Origin: Mrakia gelida
Taxonomy: Eukaryota; Basidiomycota; Tremellomycetes; Cystofilobasidiales; Mrakiaceae
Length of the DNA stretch: 64,000 nucleotides
Direction: 5' to 3'
Assembly (NCBI GenBank): GCA_024345305.1
Contig: BRON01000014.1
Coordinates: 186,001 to 250,000, forward strand
Positions 20,210 through 32,571 of this stretch are shown in pieces. Positions within the stretch are counted from its first letter, which is position 1, and each line of letters begins with the position of its first letter. The position numbers and the translations under genes are program-made. The notes beneath the pieces are model-generated. The model was not told where the DNA came from and did no database searches. It saw only the letters and a program-made list of their open reading frames with translations.

Positions 20210-20788
20210 TGAGCCTACGCCTCTTTGGACAGACAGAGAGGAGGAAAGAGAGAGCCTCGAGGCTGATAGAGACGAAGTGAAAGTCGCAGGTAGTCTACAG
20301 CAAGTCGGAGAAAAGTCCGAGAGACGAAGGAGGAGGAAAGAGAGGACCGCACGCGAGTCGAAGGTGAATTGGAAGCGTCGAAGTCGACGAGCGAGTCGAG
20401 CCGATCACGAGAGCGACAAATGTCTATGACCATATGTCTATGCGGAGATCAACTCCGTCAGGAAGGACGAGGGGTTATGCAGGGTGGTGTAGAATCCAGG
20501 TCTTTTGAGACTGAGCGACGAAGGTCGAGTGCTTACCCGTTTGACACGTCGAGTCCTCTCCTCCCTTCGTTGCTTGAATGAAGGAAAGTGTCCTATCACA
20601 CCGAAGAAATGATATACGTGAAGGAAGGAAAAAAACAGAGTGATGGGGTTCCAGTCCCCACGCGTCCGAAGCAAAAGAAGGAGAAGGAAGATAAAGAAAG
20701 ACGACGCGTTGAACGAACGAACGATCAAGCGAGCGAGCGACGAAGACAGAAGCTAAGAATCAAGAACGACAAAGTATAGACTACCACT
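20210..20788. other. region upstream of priA-like gene
   Basis: It should contain the missing first exon(s) and promoter of the priA-like gene on the minus strand. The segment 20580-20770 is purine-rich and low in coding signal. I could not pick out a signal-peptide exon joined by clear splice sites. Confidence 0.4.
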
Positions 20789-23700
20789 TCAATCGATATT
20801 CCAAACCTCCTTCCCCTGTCCCTTCTCCAACCCATCGTACCTCCTCAACCCACCTCCCACGGACCCAACGTTCGAAAGCATCGACTTCTGGCTCTCGTAC
20901 GACTGCCCTCCTCCCGCTCCAGCCCCACTCGCCTCCCTCTTCTCAATGTCAGCCCTGTTCGCCAACACCTCCCTCTTCCAAACGCTCACGTCCGTCCCCT
21001 CGGTCTGAAGCGACGACGCGTTCGATTCCCTCGACCTCGCCGACGAATCGACGGTTCGGAAGCTTCCTGGTCCCCCGGAGGGAGGAGTGAGTCTTCTTTC
21101 ACTTCGAGGGAGGGGTGATCGTTGGCCGAGAGGGTTGACGTCGTCGTTCGGCATCCAGGAGGGAGCGTTGGAGGAAGCGTAGGAGTTGACTTTTGAAGTC
21201 CTCCGGTGTTGGTGATGGCGAACATCTTGGAAGGGGGAGGCGCTGGTCCGGAGGGGAAGACGGAGGAGAAGGTTGGGATGACGACGGGGTCCGAAAGCGC
21301 GAACAAGTCAGTCAAGTCTCGACGCGTCCATCTCTCCTCGTCGGCTTCCTCCTCCTCCTCCAGGTGCATCACGCATCGAGTCATTGGAACTCACAGAAGC
21401 CAGCACCCCAAATACCGCCCTGTAAATGACTCGATGCTTCGCGAACGGAGCCACCGGACCCTGAGTCAACTGGTCGAGCCAGAGGACGATCCAAGTGAGG
21501 AGGAAGAAGAAGTCGAGTCGGAGGAGGATGGAGAGACTGAGGACGAGCTTGTAGTACCGGTTGATCTTGATGGAGGCTCCGATGTTTCGGAAGGTGGCCC
21601 AGCCGTAGAGCTGATGAGCGAGGAAAATGGAGGACGGGAGAAGAAGGTTAGTCGAGGTTCGCTCGCTCGAGAGAGGGAGAAGAGGGAAGGATGAGATGCT
21701 TACGCGAAGAAGAGTCCAAGAGATGTAGCTTGACATGAAGAGAGCGAGAATGTTGAGGGAGAGAATGGCGATCTGATCGATTCAAACGCGAGGTTGAAGA
21801 AAGGGTCAGCTTGGAAAATCGCGTCGACAAAAGAATGAGCGACTCACCTCGACCATCTTCCTCTTCTCCCAGTACCCAGCGTTGAGAACGTTGACTCCGT
21901 CGCAGACTCCGTTGATGACTCGATGGAAGGCTTCGTGGGAGACGATGGTGTGCGAGACCTGGTAGGCTGACCATCCGGTGGAGAGGAGATGGGTGCTGTT
22001 TGGTCGAGGAGGAGGAGAAGAGAGCGGACAGGGTCAGCGACGATCTTCTCGGGTTTGAAAGCTTAGGACGGGCAGGAACGATGGCGGAGAGAGAGGGAGA
22101 GAGATCTCACAGGAGCGCAGCGATGCTGTGGCGGAGATAACGAAAAGAGAAGGCCGAAAGTCAGTCAAACTGGCCGAACGGGGACGCGTCGAGGAAGGCG
22201 GATGGAGAGGGACGAACACATGAGGGATCGACTCGTTCAGCATCGCAACAATCGACATCCCGGCAACCCAAGCCCCATGAAGAAGACGAGGACTGATCGA
22301 ACGACCCAATTCAAAGCGAATGCGAGTCAGCGGGCGTCGTCGAAATCGAAAACTCGAACTCGTCGCGTCTCTTCTTCCCTCCCTCTCCCTCAACCCGACC
22401 CAACCCAATAAGCACTTCTTTTTTACTCACCAACATCCTCCCTCCCTCTATCCCTCGTCCCCCAAGCAAGCACCGCCATCCCTCTCACACAGGTCTGACT
22501 GACGACAACGCTGTCATTCGCGACTTCTGCAGCGAGGAACTCCGGAGAGGTTTCGTTCGGGTGTGGAGGAGTGGTGAGTCCTGAGATTTGGAGGGATCCG
22601 TTGGAGAGGGGAGTGAGGGAGATGGCTCGTTTGGACTGGTGGAAGGCGAAGTCGAACTAGAGGGAGAAGGAGGGGAGGAAGAGGGAGAGAACGGGTCAGC
22701 GGGACGAACGCGTGCGAGCGAACGAACAAACGAGAGAAAGAGAGAGAAAGAGGAAGGACGGACGATTCCGTGAACGAATTGATCAACGACCTTTCTCTTC
22801 TCGTTTGACTGGTTCTCTACAACCTCAGCGACGAAGCTCCTCCTCTCGAGATCGTCGTCGCTCTCCTCCTCCTCCTCGGCCTCGTCGTAACTCCCATCCT
22901 GGCCGTACGTCGCTCGGAAAGCCTCGAAGTTGGTAGCTGTGGGAGCAGGAGCGACTCCTATGGAGGTGAAGGGGACGACCTCTCCACCGATGACGGAGAG
23001 GAAGGTGATGGTTTGGGTCTTTTGAGCGGCGGCGAGTCGTTTGGTTGAGGTCGAAGCGAGGGAGGTTGATGAGGATTTGGTTGCCTGAGCTTTGACTTGA
23101 ACGGCAGAGGTGGGAGTGGAAGTTGGGGAGCTGTTGGCGATGGGAACTTGGAGGATGGACGAGGTGGTGGTGGAGGGAACGAAGACCGACGACGGCGAGG
23201 TCGAAGAGCCTTCGGCGGCAAGACCCAAGACGACGGCGACCTCCTCTCCTCTTCCTCCCAAGTCGGTCGAGTTGAAGCATTGCCCACCGTCGGGATCGCA
23301 GATGAGACCGTAGTACTCCCAGGAGGTATTGTTTTCCGCGGTTGAGAAGTCGGCGATGTGGGAGAGGAGGTCGGCGGATTTGGAAGTTGGCGCTGCGATG
23401 AGGGAGGGAGAAACGGGTTAGCTTCGAGAGAGATGTATAGACGCGAGAGGGATGCGAGGAGAGTAGGGGACTGCAGAAGAGCATGTCTTATAGTAGAGCA
23501 TGCTGTCCCCAGCTCATCCAAAAGCCGGTTGCGACGAAGAAGCTAGCTCGCGCGACCATCCATCCACCCAAGACGACGACGACGACGAGAGATACGATTG
23601 AACTCACGAGAGAACGAAGAGTTGAAGGACGATTTGAATGAAGGAGTGAAGGAGTGTGAGGGAGAGGTACAGGACCAGAGGAGTCGAAGAAGTCAACCGG

Positions 23701-23869
23701 TCGTACTGAAGGAGGAGAAACGAGAAGAACGACGAAGGTGATCAGCGAGGGACGGAGGGAGACGGGAATGAGCTCGAGCTCAACGACGAGAGAGAGGGAG
23801 CGAGCTTACGATGTTCTTTGTAGAAGTCCAACCTCTTCGCAGAAGGATCTTGGGAGTAGTAGAGGACAT
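20789..23869 (-). CDS. multi-pass membrane protein with extracytosolic loop, unknown function
   Basis: Starts MSSTTPKILLRRGWTSTKN at 23869, followed by a first span (TPLVLYLSLTLLHSFIQIVL). A large Ser/Thr-rich loop contains FSTAENNTSWEYYGLICDPD and FEAFRATYGQDGSYDEAEEE. A folded part follows (FDFAFHQSKRAISLTPLSN; SQTCVRGMAVLAWGTRD), then spans AWVAGMSIVAMLNESIPHV, ILSLNILALFMSSYISWTLL, YKLVLSLSILLRLDFFFLLT and a stretch ending YRAVFGVLAS. The tail is polar and Ser-rich, ending KGQGKEVWNID. The topology (one N-terminal span, big loop, several C-terminal spans) is clear; I do not recognise the family. Two junctions, near 22290 and near 21250, do not keep frame with the splice sites I can see, so either a short exon is missed or one base is off at each. 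Confidence 0.6.
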
Positions 23870-24576
23870 GCTGAAGAGTTCTCGACTAGCGAGAATTCGA
23901 AGAAGGGGGGAGGGAAGGGAGGAAGGGAGACCAGCGGCGAGAGGAGTGACGGAGGAGGAGGGATGGAGAGGTGGATGGGATTCCAAGGGAGGCGGGCCTG
24001 CTGTTTGTTTCTTGGGAGGGGAGGAAGGAGGAGAGGTGCTGGTACAAATATGAGACAGACGAAGAATAGAAGGAAGGAAGACGTTGGAGGTTGAACAGAG
24101 TGAAAGGACAAGGGGAGGCAGGGCAGGGGAACGAGAGAGCGGTCGAGCGACGGCTTTTTTAGAAGAGTCCCTGCAACCGCCGCTCATCTCGTTTAAGTGC
24201 AAGAGTAAGGTGGGCGAATGCGAGATCAAAGGGAGAGCGTCGTAGGAGGGGAGAGCGAGAGGTCGAACGAGTCTGCAGCGAAGGAGGTGACGGAGGGAGG
24301 AGTACGGGGGGACGAGCTCGCATGAAGCTGAGCTGAACGAGCGGGAGGAAGACCTTCCCTCTTGAGTGGTGATGTGCGATCTAGAGGCCAAAGGGAGCAG
24401 TCAGGTAGTCTGTAAGCTACATAAGCTGTGCTGAAAACGAGCTCGTCGTCGCTTGCGAGAGAGGGCGAGGAAGCAAAAAGCTCGAGCTCACCATTTCGCT
24501 TTCCCTCCTCCTTCTTCGTTTTCGCTTCTTCCCCTTCATCCACAACGAGCTCTTCTACTCCACTTTTTCTTCCGCT
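23870..24576. promoter_or_regulatory. divergent intergenic region
   Basis: About 700 bases between the start codons of the minus-strand membrane protein and the plus-strand BTB gene; both promoters should lie here. The part from 23890 to 24120 is G-rich on the plus strand with AGGGAGG runs. No gene-like frame is evident. Confidence 0.5.
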
Positions 24577-25203
24577 ATGTCCACCACCTCCAACTCCACC
24601 GAGCCTAAGCTCTTCGAATCACCAGACTCGGACTTCACTCTCATCAGCAAGGAGGGACATCGTTTCCCCGTCAAGAAGATCGTCCTCCTCGCCAACTCCT
24701 CCGTTTTCGAAGACATCCTCTCCCTTCCTTCGGACTCTCAGGAGGCAGAGCTCAAGGTAGACGAGACCACCAAGATCCTGGATCTCTTCCTCCGCTTCCT
24801 TCATCGAGGTCCCAACCCGGAGGACCTCCCTTTGGACATCCTTCGAGAGCTCCTCGTCGTTCTCGACAAGTACGACGTCGAGATCCTCTACCCCGTCGTC
24901 GTTGGAGCAACCTACAGTCACGTCTCCAAGAGTCCCATGGAGGTCTGGGCGCTTCTCACGATCCACAAGCAGTTCGTTCTCGCGAAGGAGTGCTACAAGC
25001 ACATGGATGGCTCTCCTGATGTTGGAGCGGGAGGAAAGCTCGGGTCCGTTCGATACGAGCAGACGAGATGGGCTCCGTCGTTCGTTCCCTTGGATCTGAT
25101 AGAGAGACTTCCCGTGGCTGAACTGCAGAAGCTGATGAAGGCTTACGAGATGATTGCGAGATGGTACTTTCCAGGCTGGACGCAGGCTGCTGGGTATCTT
25201 TGA
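24577..25203 (+). CDS. BTB/POZ domain protein
   Basis: A single-exon frame of 208 residues. DSDFTLISKEGHRFPVKKIV and LLANSSVFEDILSLP match the start of a BTB fold (DF.L.S.DG..F.vHK.vL...S.vF..ml), followed by LDLFLRFLHRG and LVVLDKYDVEILYPVV. The remaining helices (WALLTIHKQFVLAKECYKHM) resemble the BACK-like tails seen in fungal BTB proteins that have no further domain. Fungal genomes carry many such proteins with unknown partners; some act as Cul3 adaptors, but nothing here shows that. It is unusual in this window for having no intron. Confidence 0.8.
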   Translation: MSTTSNSTEPKLFESPDSDFTLISKEGHRFPVKKIVLLANSSVFEDILSLPSDSQEAELKVDETTKILDLFLRFLHRGPNPEDLPLDILRELLVVLDKYDVEILYPVVVGATYSHVSKSPMEVWALLTIHKQFVLAKECYKHMDGSPDVGAGGKLGSVRYEQTRWAPSFVPLDLIERLPVAELQKLMKAYEMIARWYFPGWTQAAGYL

Positions 25204-25975
25204 GCTGAGAGAAAGGACGGCGAGTGGATGTGAGCATCGCTTTTCCTTTGTCCTGCCTTTTGTCTCGCTTTCCTGGAGCTGACTGACTGATCGTTTCTTG
25301 CTCAAAATGCACTAGAACCACCCTGTTCGTGCATTAGCCTAGTGAGCAGCTTTCTCTGTTTCTAATCGGCGACGCGTCTTCGTTCTGACGAGTCGCATTC
25401 GCGTGTTCTTGTCGTTCCCGCCTCGCTCGTTCTGACCCGCTCTTTGCCCTTGTTCCTTCTTCCCACTCCCATTTGCAACCCTCCGTTCGATCTACCATGT
25501 GTAAAGTCGTCGTCGTCAGGATCTGGTCATCTTCGTGAGTTCCTTCGCCTCTCTTCGCGACCAACTTCGACGACACGTTGCTGACCTGGTTTCCTTTCCC
25601 TTCGATCTCGTTTCCCAGATCCTCGTCGTCTCGGTACTCAGGTCGATTGATCAAGCACCTCTATCGATGACCAATTAGCTCCCAGCCAAAGCAACGTCAC
25701 CAAAGCGAGAGGTCGAGGTCGCGTCGTGAATCAAGTTCAGCTCGGAGCTCGACTGCTCTTCCCTTCGTTCGGGTGTCTCTTCCTGCTCACTCTCCCTCCT
25801 GTTTCTACTCATTCTGAATCTTCCAGAAGCAGATTTTCCCGGCCCGCTCCGGTCCATCAAGTCAGCTATCTTCGGTTTGTCACCTCGCTTCTCCTCTCCT
25901 CCGACCTTCTTCCCTTCTCGCTTGTTCTTCGCTAACCACGATCACCTCTTCCTCTCTTTCTTTTTCCCTCCCACG
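25204..25975. other. intergenic region between BTB gene and protein B
   Basis: 770 bases, same orientation on both sides. It contains a GTGAGT...CTGAC...CAG-like series near 25535-25620, consistent with an intron in an untranslated leader of protein B. GACGCGTC sits at 25371-25378. No protein-like frame is seen. Confidence 0.45.
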
Positions 25976-27625
25976 ATGTCCCCCCTTCATCCCCTCAACG
26001 AGAAGACCCCCCTCGGCTCGTTCGTCCATTCGCCCGTCGCCACTCGATCCGAGACGGAGGGAAGCGAGAAGAAACCTTGGAAGGCCATCTTCCTCCACTC
26101 TGTTCTTCTTGCTGGATTCTTCTTCCTGCTCTGTCAGGCGAGCAGTGGGGTCCAGCAGCCGCCTGAACCGAAGAAGGAGGTCGACGTTGATGTGAGCTTC
26201 GCTGGTTTCGTCGTCGACTTCTCTTCGTCTTCGTTCCTTTCTCTCGCTCGGCTCACTGAAACTCTTCATCCACCCTCTCCTCTTCACCAGTACGGCCTTC
26301 CTACCACCATCCCAGATCGAATCATCACTCCTCTCTCCTGGGGTCCCATCGAAGTCTACGATCCTCACCTCTCGTCCAACAACTCAACGACCAAGAGTCC
26401 TTTCATCTCCTCCCTCGCCAAACCTCTCGCCATCTCCTCCTCCTCCTTCTCATGCAATCGGCATTTTCTCAAGATCATCGGGAAGCTTTCGAGGGGGACC
26501 ATCACCTTCGTTCCAGGCGAGATGGGCGAGGAGAATCTGGTCGCGAGCGTGAGGGCGATCTGGAGGGAGGAAGACGAGGAGTGGGGCACAAGGGAGTTGG
26601 AGAGGATTGAGGGTGGGTTGGTGGAGGATGAGGAAAGTGGAAGTTTGGGGGTTGGAATGATGGTGAGTGCTTTGTCGTCGCTCAGAGGCTGCGTCGGTTA
26701 GAGTTGAGCGCGACTGAGCTGACTCGAAACGCGTCGTGCTCGATGCTTGTTCCTCGTTTTCGTGCAGACCGAAGCTCCTCTGCCTCTGACTTCGGCGGAT
26801 TCTCGACTATCCCACCAGATCGGGGAGGAGAAGAAGCCTACCATCACCTTCAAGATCGTTGTCTCGGTTCCTCCCAAGTTCAAAGGGAAGAGCTTCAACC
26901 TCGTCGCTGGCGGGGTCTTCGCCGTGAAGTTTCAAGACCTCAAGGACGCAAACTTTGGAGACCTGAAGGTCCTCATTGGTGCGGGTCGGGTCGTCGCTGA
27001 AGTGAGTCCTTGGATCGTTGCTCCTTCATGAGGGCGAGATGACGATAAACCGCCCGGGTTTGACGCGTCGAGTTCGCTTACTGCAACTGACTCTTCTTCC
27101 TCGGTCACCCTTCGACTCCAGAATCTCCTTGGCTCTACCACCAACATCACCAACATTCGCGGCTCCATCCTCGGAAACTTCTCCGTCACCTCCAACCTCA
27201 CTCTCCTAGCTCCCATCGGACCCATCGTCGCGTCGTCCATCTCCCTCCTCCCCTCTTCTTCCCCTCCGATCTACAACGTCTCCCTCCTCTCCCACACCGG
27301 CTCCCTCAACGCAACCATCCTCCCCACCCCTCCCCACTCCGTCCTCTTTGCCTCAGCCATCACCGACGTCGGATCCGTCAACCTCACTCTCCCTGATCAC
27401 TCGAGACTGCAAACTCATTTCTTCCTTGAAACCAAAGTTGGGAAGGTCGAGTACGAGGTTGTTCCAGCAGTGAGGAAGAACGTGGAGAGTACGATGATGT
27501 CGGGATGGAAGTGGTTGGGTGGGTTGGCGTGGGGGGATATCGATTGGGTTAGTTATGAGAGGTATACGGGGAAGGGAGAGGTGGTGGTGAAGAGTCGGGT
27601 GGGGGATGTTGCGTTGAGGATTTAG
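25976..27625 (+). CDS. type II membrane protein B with beta-repeat ectodomain
   Basis: Starts MSPLHPLNEKTPLGSF, followed by one membrane span (AIFLHSVLLAGFFFLLCQA) near residue 40. The ectodomain is Asn/Ser-rich with repeated N-x-S/T sites and beta-type repeats: FNLVAGGVFAVKFQDLKDAN, FGDLKVLIGAGRVVAE, NITNIRGSILGNFSVTSNLT, PIYNVSLLSHTGSLNATILP. Four exons join in frame (introns at about 26193, 26662 and 27001, all GTGAG...AG). The C-terminus ends KSRVGDVALRI. The repeats resemble DUF4097/adhesin-type stacked strands. Known function: none that I recognise. It is the intact partner of the damaged copy at 6568; the pair is about 18 kb apart and not in tandem. Confidence 0.7.
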
Positions 27626-28115
27626 AGACCGTAGGTGTAGATCTTGTACTTGACTTTGCGTAATGATAACGAACCTTCACGAACGAGGGAGAAACGACTC
27701 GAGAGAAGGTGTAGGGAGAGACAGAACGCGACGCGACGGGCCGACACTTCTTTACTTTCGAACTCGAGCAGCGATCGGAACAGAGCGTGTATGCGTGTAT
27801 GCGTGCGTGCGTGCCATGACCCATGGATATCCAGACCAGCTGTAGATAACGGCGAGGAATGAAACAAACGAGGAAGGGAAGAGAAGAGCGAAAAACCGAA
27901 GAGAGGTGAGGGAACGTGAGGGTTCGGAGTCAAGTCGTCAAACGAGAACGATGAACAGGAAGAGAGGAAACTACAGACGAAGAGAGAGGAACGAAACCAG
28001 CCAAAGGAAACGTGCAAGAGAGACCGTCGTGCAAGAGAGAGGAGACCATGTAGGCGTACCAAACGTAAACCAACGAACGAAGCAAAGCAACACACAACGA
28101 GACGCGTCGATCGGC
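27626..28115. other. convergent intergenic region
   Basis: Lies between the stop codons of protein B and the RFX gene. It includes an alternating GCGTGTATGCGTGCGTGC tract near 27790-27812 and otherwise A/G-rich sequence. No coding frame is supported. Confidence 0.5.
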
Positions 28116-31100
28116 TCACCACCCCTTCGACTCGACCTCCATTCCACCTCCTCCACCGAGATGCTGTCCTTCCACCATCTTCTGTAGATCTCCCATCCCC
28201 ATCGGATCGTTCCCGTACGAGGTTGTCGATCCAGGGGTGCTGTACGACGACGTGTAGGGGTTGGAGAGCTGTTCCGTCGCTGGCGAGTCCGCGAAGTACA
28301 TCGATGGCGTTCCGACGTCGTAGCGACCTCCTCCTCCGACCATCTCGACGTGCAGGGCTGGAGCTGGTGCTTGTTGAGCGTAGGAAGGTTGCAGTTGCTG
28401 GCCGAAGGTGTTGCTCCTGCTGTCGTACTGACTTGGTCGAGGAGGTTGCTGGAATCCTCCGAGGGTGGGATCGTAAGCGAACGAAGGAGCCGAGGAGGCT
28501 CTCGAGCGACCTGATCGATGAGCTTGGGATCCGGAAGCGAAGGCTCGTCGTTGTTGAAGGTCTTGGTGGTGAGGGAAGGGTTCGAGGATGAGGTTGTTGC
28601 GAGCCATGGAAGGGTGGTAGTTCTGGGTTGTGGAAGGGTGTTGGGAGAAGGAGTCTTCGACAAGAGGGGAGAGAGCGAAGAAGGTTTGTTGGGCGACTGA
28701 GTCGACGGAGGCGGCGACGGAGGCTGGAGGGGAGAGAAGGGTCAGTTCGAACTCGTCGAAGAAGTCGAAAGGCCGATGGTTCGACTCACTCGTCGAAAGC
28801 GCAACCATTCGCAGGACCTTGAAACCAATCCACTCGTCGAACGTGATCTTGAGGATTTGGAACGACCCGAACGAGGGATCCGAGCGAATCGTCTGCAACG
28901 GAAAGAGGTTGAGACGCGTCAGTTGAAGAAAAAGGGATCTCGTCGCGTCTCGCAACTCACCAAATCTCGCATGACCTCAGAGGTCACGAAGCTGGGAAGG
29001 AGGAGTAAAACCTTCAGTCAGCGACGTTTCGTTTCGAAACCGAAGAGAGAGAGACGACTCGCGAACTCACCTCCACCTGATCAAAATTCCTCTCGGACTC
29101 GCCGTCTTGCCCTGTGCTTCCGCCTCCCTCGCCTGAGAAGCCAACAACCTGTCCGCCGTCGCGTCCGCCCACCTCATCAACTGCTGCACCGATCTCACTC
29201 CAGACGCAAGCGAGTCCTCGAGGGTCGCTGCTCCTCCTCGGTTGGCGTTTTGGTTCTGAGCGGCGGAGGAGTAAGCGATGTCTTTGAGGAGTTGACGAAG
29301 TTCGACCTCGAGGATTTGGACGAGTTGGTCGGGTCGACAGTTGCAGACCTGAAGAGGGAGAGGATGAGGGTGGAGGGTTTAGTGAGGGAGATGAGGAGAG
29401 CAGTGAAGGAGAAAGGGAGAGACGAGGAACTCACGAGAGCGACGTGGTTCCGAATCGAGTCGAAATCGATCGTTTCGAAGGTCTTGTTGATATCCCTGAT
29501 GGCGGTCTCGTTCGAGAGGAGAGTAGCGAGGGCCGAGGATATTTGGTAGATGTCGAGGAAGCGGACTGCGAAAGTGCGAGCGAGCAAGGGAGCAAGGGAA
29601 TGGGTCAGGACTCGACGTCGACGAAGGCAGGCGACGAGAGGGAGAGAAACGTCGTTCGAGGGGAGGATAAACTCACGAAGCAAGTGCCTGAACCTCGCAC
29701 CCAGTTCAACCTTGGGCTCCGCAAAGCTAGGTCCGTAAGCCTCGAGGGAAGCGACGAGGATCTGCTCCAAGTTGAGCGACAGGGATCGAAGGGACGCGAT
29801 CGTCGCGGGAGGGATGGGACTGAGCGTTTGAGCTTTGAGGTGTTCGAGGATGGCCTGGTAGACGAACGGACGCCACAGGAAGTCAGCAAACAGTCGACTC
29901 CCAGTCGCTGAAAGGTGGTCTCGTCTCGTCGCCCGACGTCGTCGATTACTTCTCACTCACATCAAAAACAACCGTCTCTGCCCTCGCCATAATCCCCGCC
30001 ATACTAGGCGCATGACACACCTCCTTCTCGTCCTCAGGGAGCTGCCAGAACGTCCTCAAGTTCAACTCGAACACATCGAACCTGAGGTTCCTCACCGCCT
30101 CCATCAACGCGTCGAGATGAGCGTTGAACTTGATCCAGACGCTTCGGGCAGCTCTTCCTGGTGGGGTATCGGAAGGGAGAGGACCAGCGTCGAAGAGGGA
30201 GGGGTAACCTGGGAGGGAAACGACGGAGGTGGAAGGGGGGACGGGGAAGGAGGAGGTGGTGTGTCGACGAGCTCGGTTGGTGGAGGTTGAGTTGGAGCGA
30301 GGTTTGGTTCGAGGAGGAGGAGGAGGAGCTTGGATGAGGGTTGGGGAGGGGTGCTTGGGTTGAAGGTTGGAGAGGAAGGTGGGGGGTTGGGGTTCGAAAG
30401 TGGGTTTGTCGGCGTTGGAGGAGGAAGCGTGCGAGGCAGCGGTGGGAGTCTTGAGGTCGTCGAAGGCTTTTTGGGAAGGGGTTCGAAGAGCTGCCATCGA
30501 GTGAGAGCGTTTGAGATCGGCGCTGCGTGAGGGACGAGCAAACCAGAAGACAGGAAAGAGAGCTGGTCAGCCAACGAGAAACGACGCGTCGAGTCAAGTT
30601 CAACACCGCGAGAACTCACCCAAGCGAATCGAACGAAACCTGATCCTCATCCGTCTGCATCCCTCCTCCTCCCTCCTCGTCGTCCCCCTCATCATCCGAC
30701 CCAACAGCATCCGAAGCCTCCTGCTCCTGCTCCGATCCCTCCGACATCTCGACCTCCGAGCCAGAGGCCGAAGCAGAGGACGAGTTGGTGGGTTCGGTCC
30801 AGTGCGTTCCTCCCGTTCCGTCTCCAAACAGAGCGAGGTTTCGTTGTTCGTACTTCGAGTTGGGTCGGATCCCGCAGTCTGAGAACAAACGTCGACGAGA
30901 GGGAGAGGAGGTTAGAACGAGAGGGTAAGACGACACGAGACGAGACGGGAAAGTTCAGTCGACTCACAGTGGTACTTGCTGTTCCCTCGCACTCCGAGTC
31001 GTCTCGTCTGAATCCCAAGGAAGGTAGATCGAACGGCTTTCCCGAAGCTCGCTGAGTTGACGGCCTGAGCGAACAAACGAAGCAAGAGGAGGTCAGCGAA

Positions 31101-32571
31101 CCGCCTCCGGTCGTCTCGACTCGTCGCGTCCCCCGCTCGCTCCTCGTTCTCTTCAAACGTACCTTCAACCCCAAGTTCTCGCACGAGATGTTGTACGAAT
31201 GGAACAGCGCTTGCCTCGAGACCGTCGACTTTTCGGACGAGGAGTAGCTTGCCCTCAACCTGTTGCGATCCACGCGAGAAAGAAGGAGGGGAGAGAGGTC
31301 AGCTCGACCGCTTCGTCCCGTCCCTTCGACCTGAATTTCGCAAAAAAAAAAAAGAAAAAAAAAAAAACGATAGTCTAGAGGACTCACCAGAAATCCGCAA
31401 ACCCCATCTTAGCCTTATCCTTATCAGCCTCCTTCCCCATCGCTCTCTGATTCTCCCCCTCCTCCACCAACACCTTCGGCACAACCAGTCCTTCCTCATC
31501 GTCGATAGCCAACTGAGCAGCGGACGAGCCTGCTCCTCGCGTGGCTCCTCGAGGTTGAGCCTGAGACTGAGAGGTTCGGTTGGAGGAGGAGCGTGCACGG
31601 AGGGCGTGGCGAGGAGGGGAGGCCGAGGTGCGTTGGGAGGGGACAATGGCTGAGGAGGAGGTGGAGTGGGAGTGCGAGTGCGAGTGGGGGTGAGGGTGGG
31701 AGAAGTTCATAGCTGAGGGAGGAAGAGTTCCTCCCCCTCCTCCTTCGACGTGGGAGTGAACGTCCATTTGAAGACTTGAGGGAGCGTACTCGTGGTAGCC
31801 TGATCCTTGAGGTTGCTGGAAGGACGAGGAGGAGTTGGGTTCGATCATCATGGATCCGAGACCGCTGATGGATCCTGATCGCGAGGGAGGGAGGGAGTGG
31901 GAGTGGGAGTGGGACGAGGCGGACGAGGAGATGGACGATCCTCGGGAGTGGGTGCTGCTGTTGTGAGCGGAAGGTGGGGAGATGGAGGAAGAGGAGTGGG
32001 AGTGAGAGCTGTAGAGGAGTTGATCTTGACGGGTGAGGTGGGCGTAGGAGGGGTTGTGCTGCTGCTGATCGGAGGAGTGGTGAGAGGGAACGGACGAGGG
32101 GACCGAGTGGTTGAGTGTTCCTCCTTCTCCTCCTCCGAGTTGATTCGAGGGGAAGAGCTCTGCAGAGAAAGAAAGAGCGAGGCGGTTGACCGTGAACGAG
32201 GTCAGGTTCCGAGTTCTGAAGAAGGAACAGGGTTCTCGAACCAAACGACCTCCTCTCGTCTCGAATTGCTCACCGATCTCGTCAGCTCCATCCCAAAGAC
32301 CTCCTCCTCCTCCCATCCCGTTATCGTACCCTTCCCCATCCACCAATCCGACCCCTACCGCTCCCATACCTCCTCCAACTGACAGGTCGCTCCCCGACCT
32401 CTTATGAATCCCTCCGAGCATCGCCATCGGACCTCCTCCTCCTCCTCCTCCGAGCGTGAGATTGGGGTTGTTGGGGTAGGAACCTTTTCTCGAGTGAGAG
32501 AAGGACTGAGGTTGAGGGAAGGTTGAAGCGTACGAGTAGTGAGACTCGGGAGAGGGGTCCAGGATGGCCAT
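28116..32571 (-). CDS. RFX1: RFX-family winged-helix transcription factor
   Basis: The diagnostic RFX DNA-binding domain is assembled from four exons: WLRASYSSSEKSTVSRQALF, HSYNISCENLGLK, AVNSASFGKAVRSTFLGIQT, RRLGVRGNSKYHYCGI. The family consensus (SFGKL-R-F-RRLG-RG-SKYHYYGI) matches closely. N-terminal of it is a long Ser/His/Gly-rich region from ATG 32571 with Gln runs. C-terminal are an acidic stretch (DDEGDDEEGGGGMQTDED) and the conserved RFX dimerisation-type helices (LDALMEAVRNLRFDVFELNL, RTFWQLPEDEKEVCHAPSM, LGARFRHLL). The tail is low complexity. Fungal RFX proteins (Crt1, CPCR1, RfxA) control DNA-damage, cell-cycle or developmental genes. All exons join in frame. A 1.37 kb gap precedes the start, suggesting a long leader. 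Estimated length is about 1,100 residues. Confidence 0.9.
31342..31367. repeat. A-tract in RFX intron
   Basis: Two runs of twelve and thirteen A bases separated by one G, lying in the intron just before the first RFX DNA-binding exon. On the coding strand it is a poly-T tract downstream of the GTGAGT donor. Confidence 0.9.
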
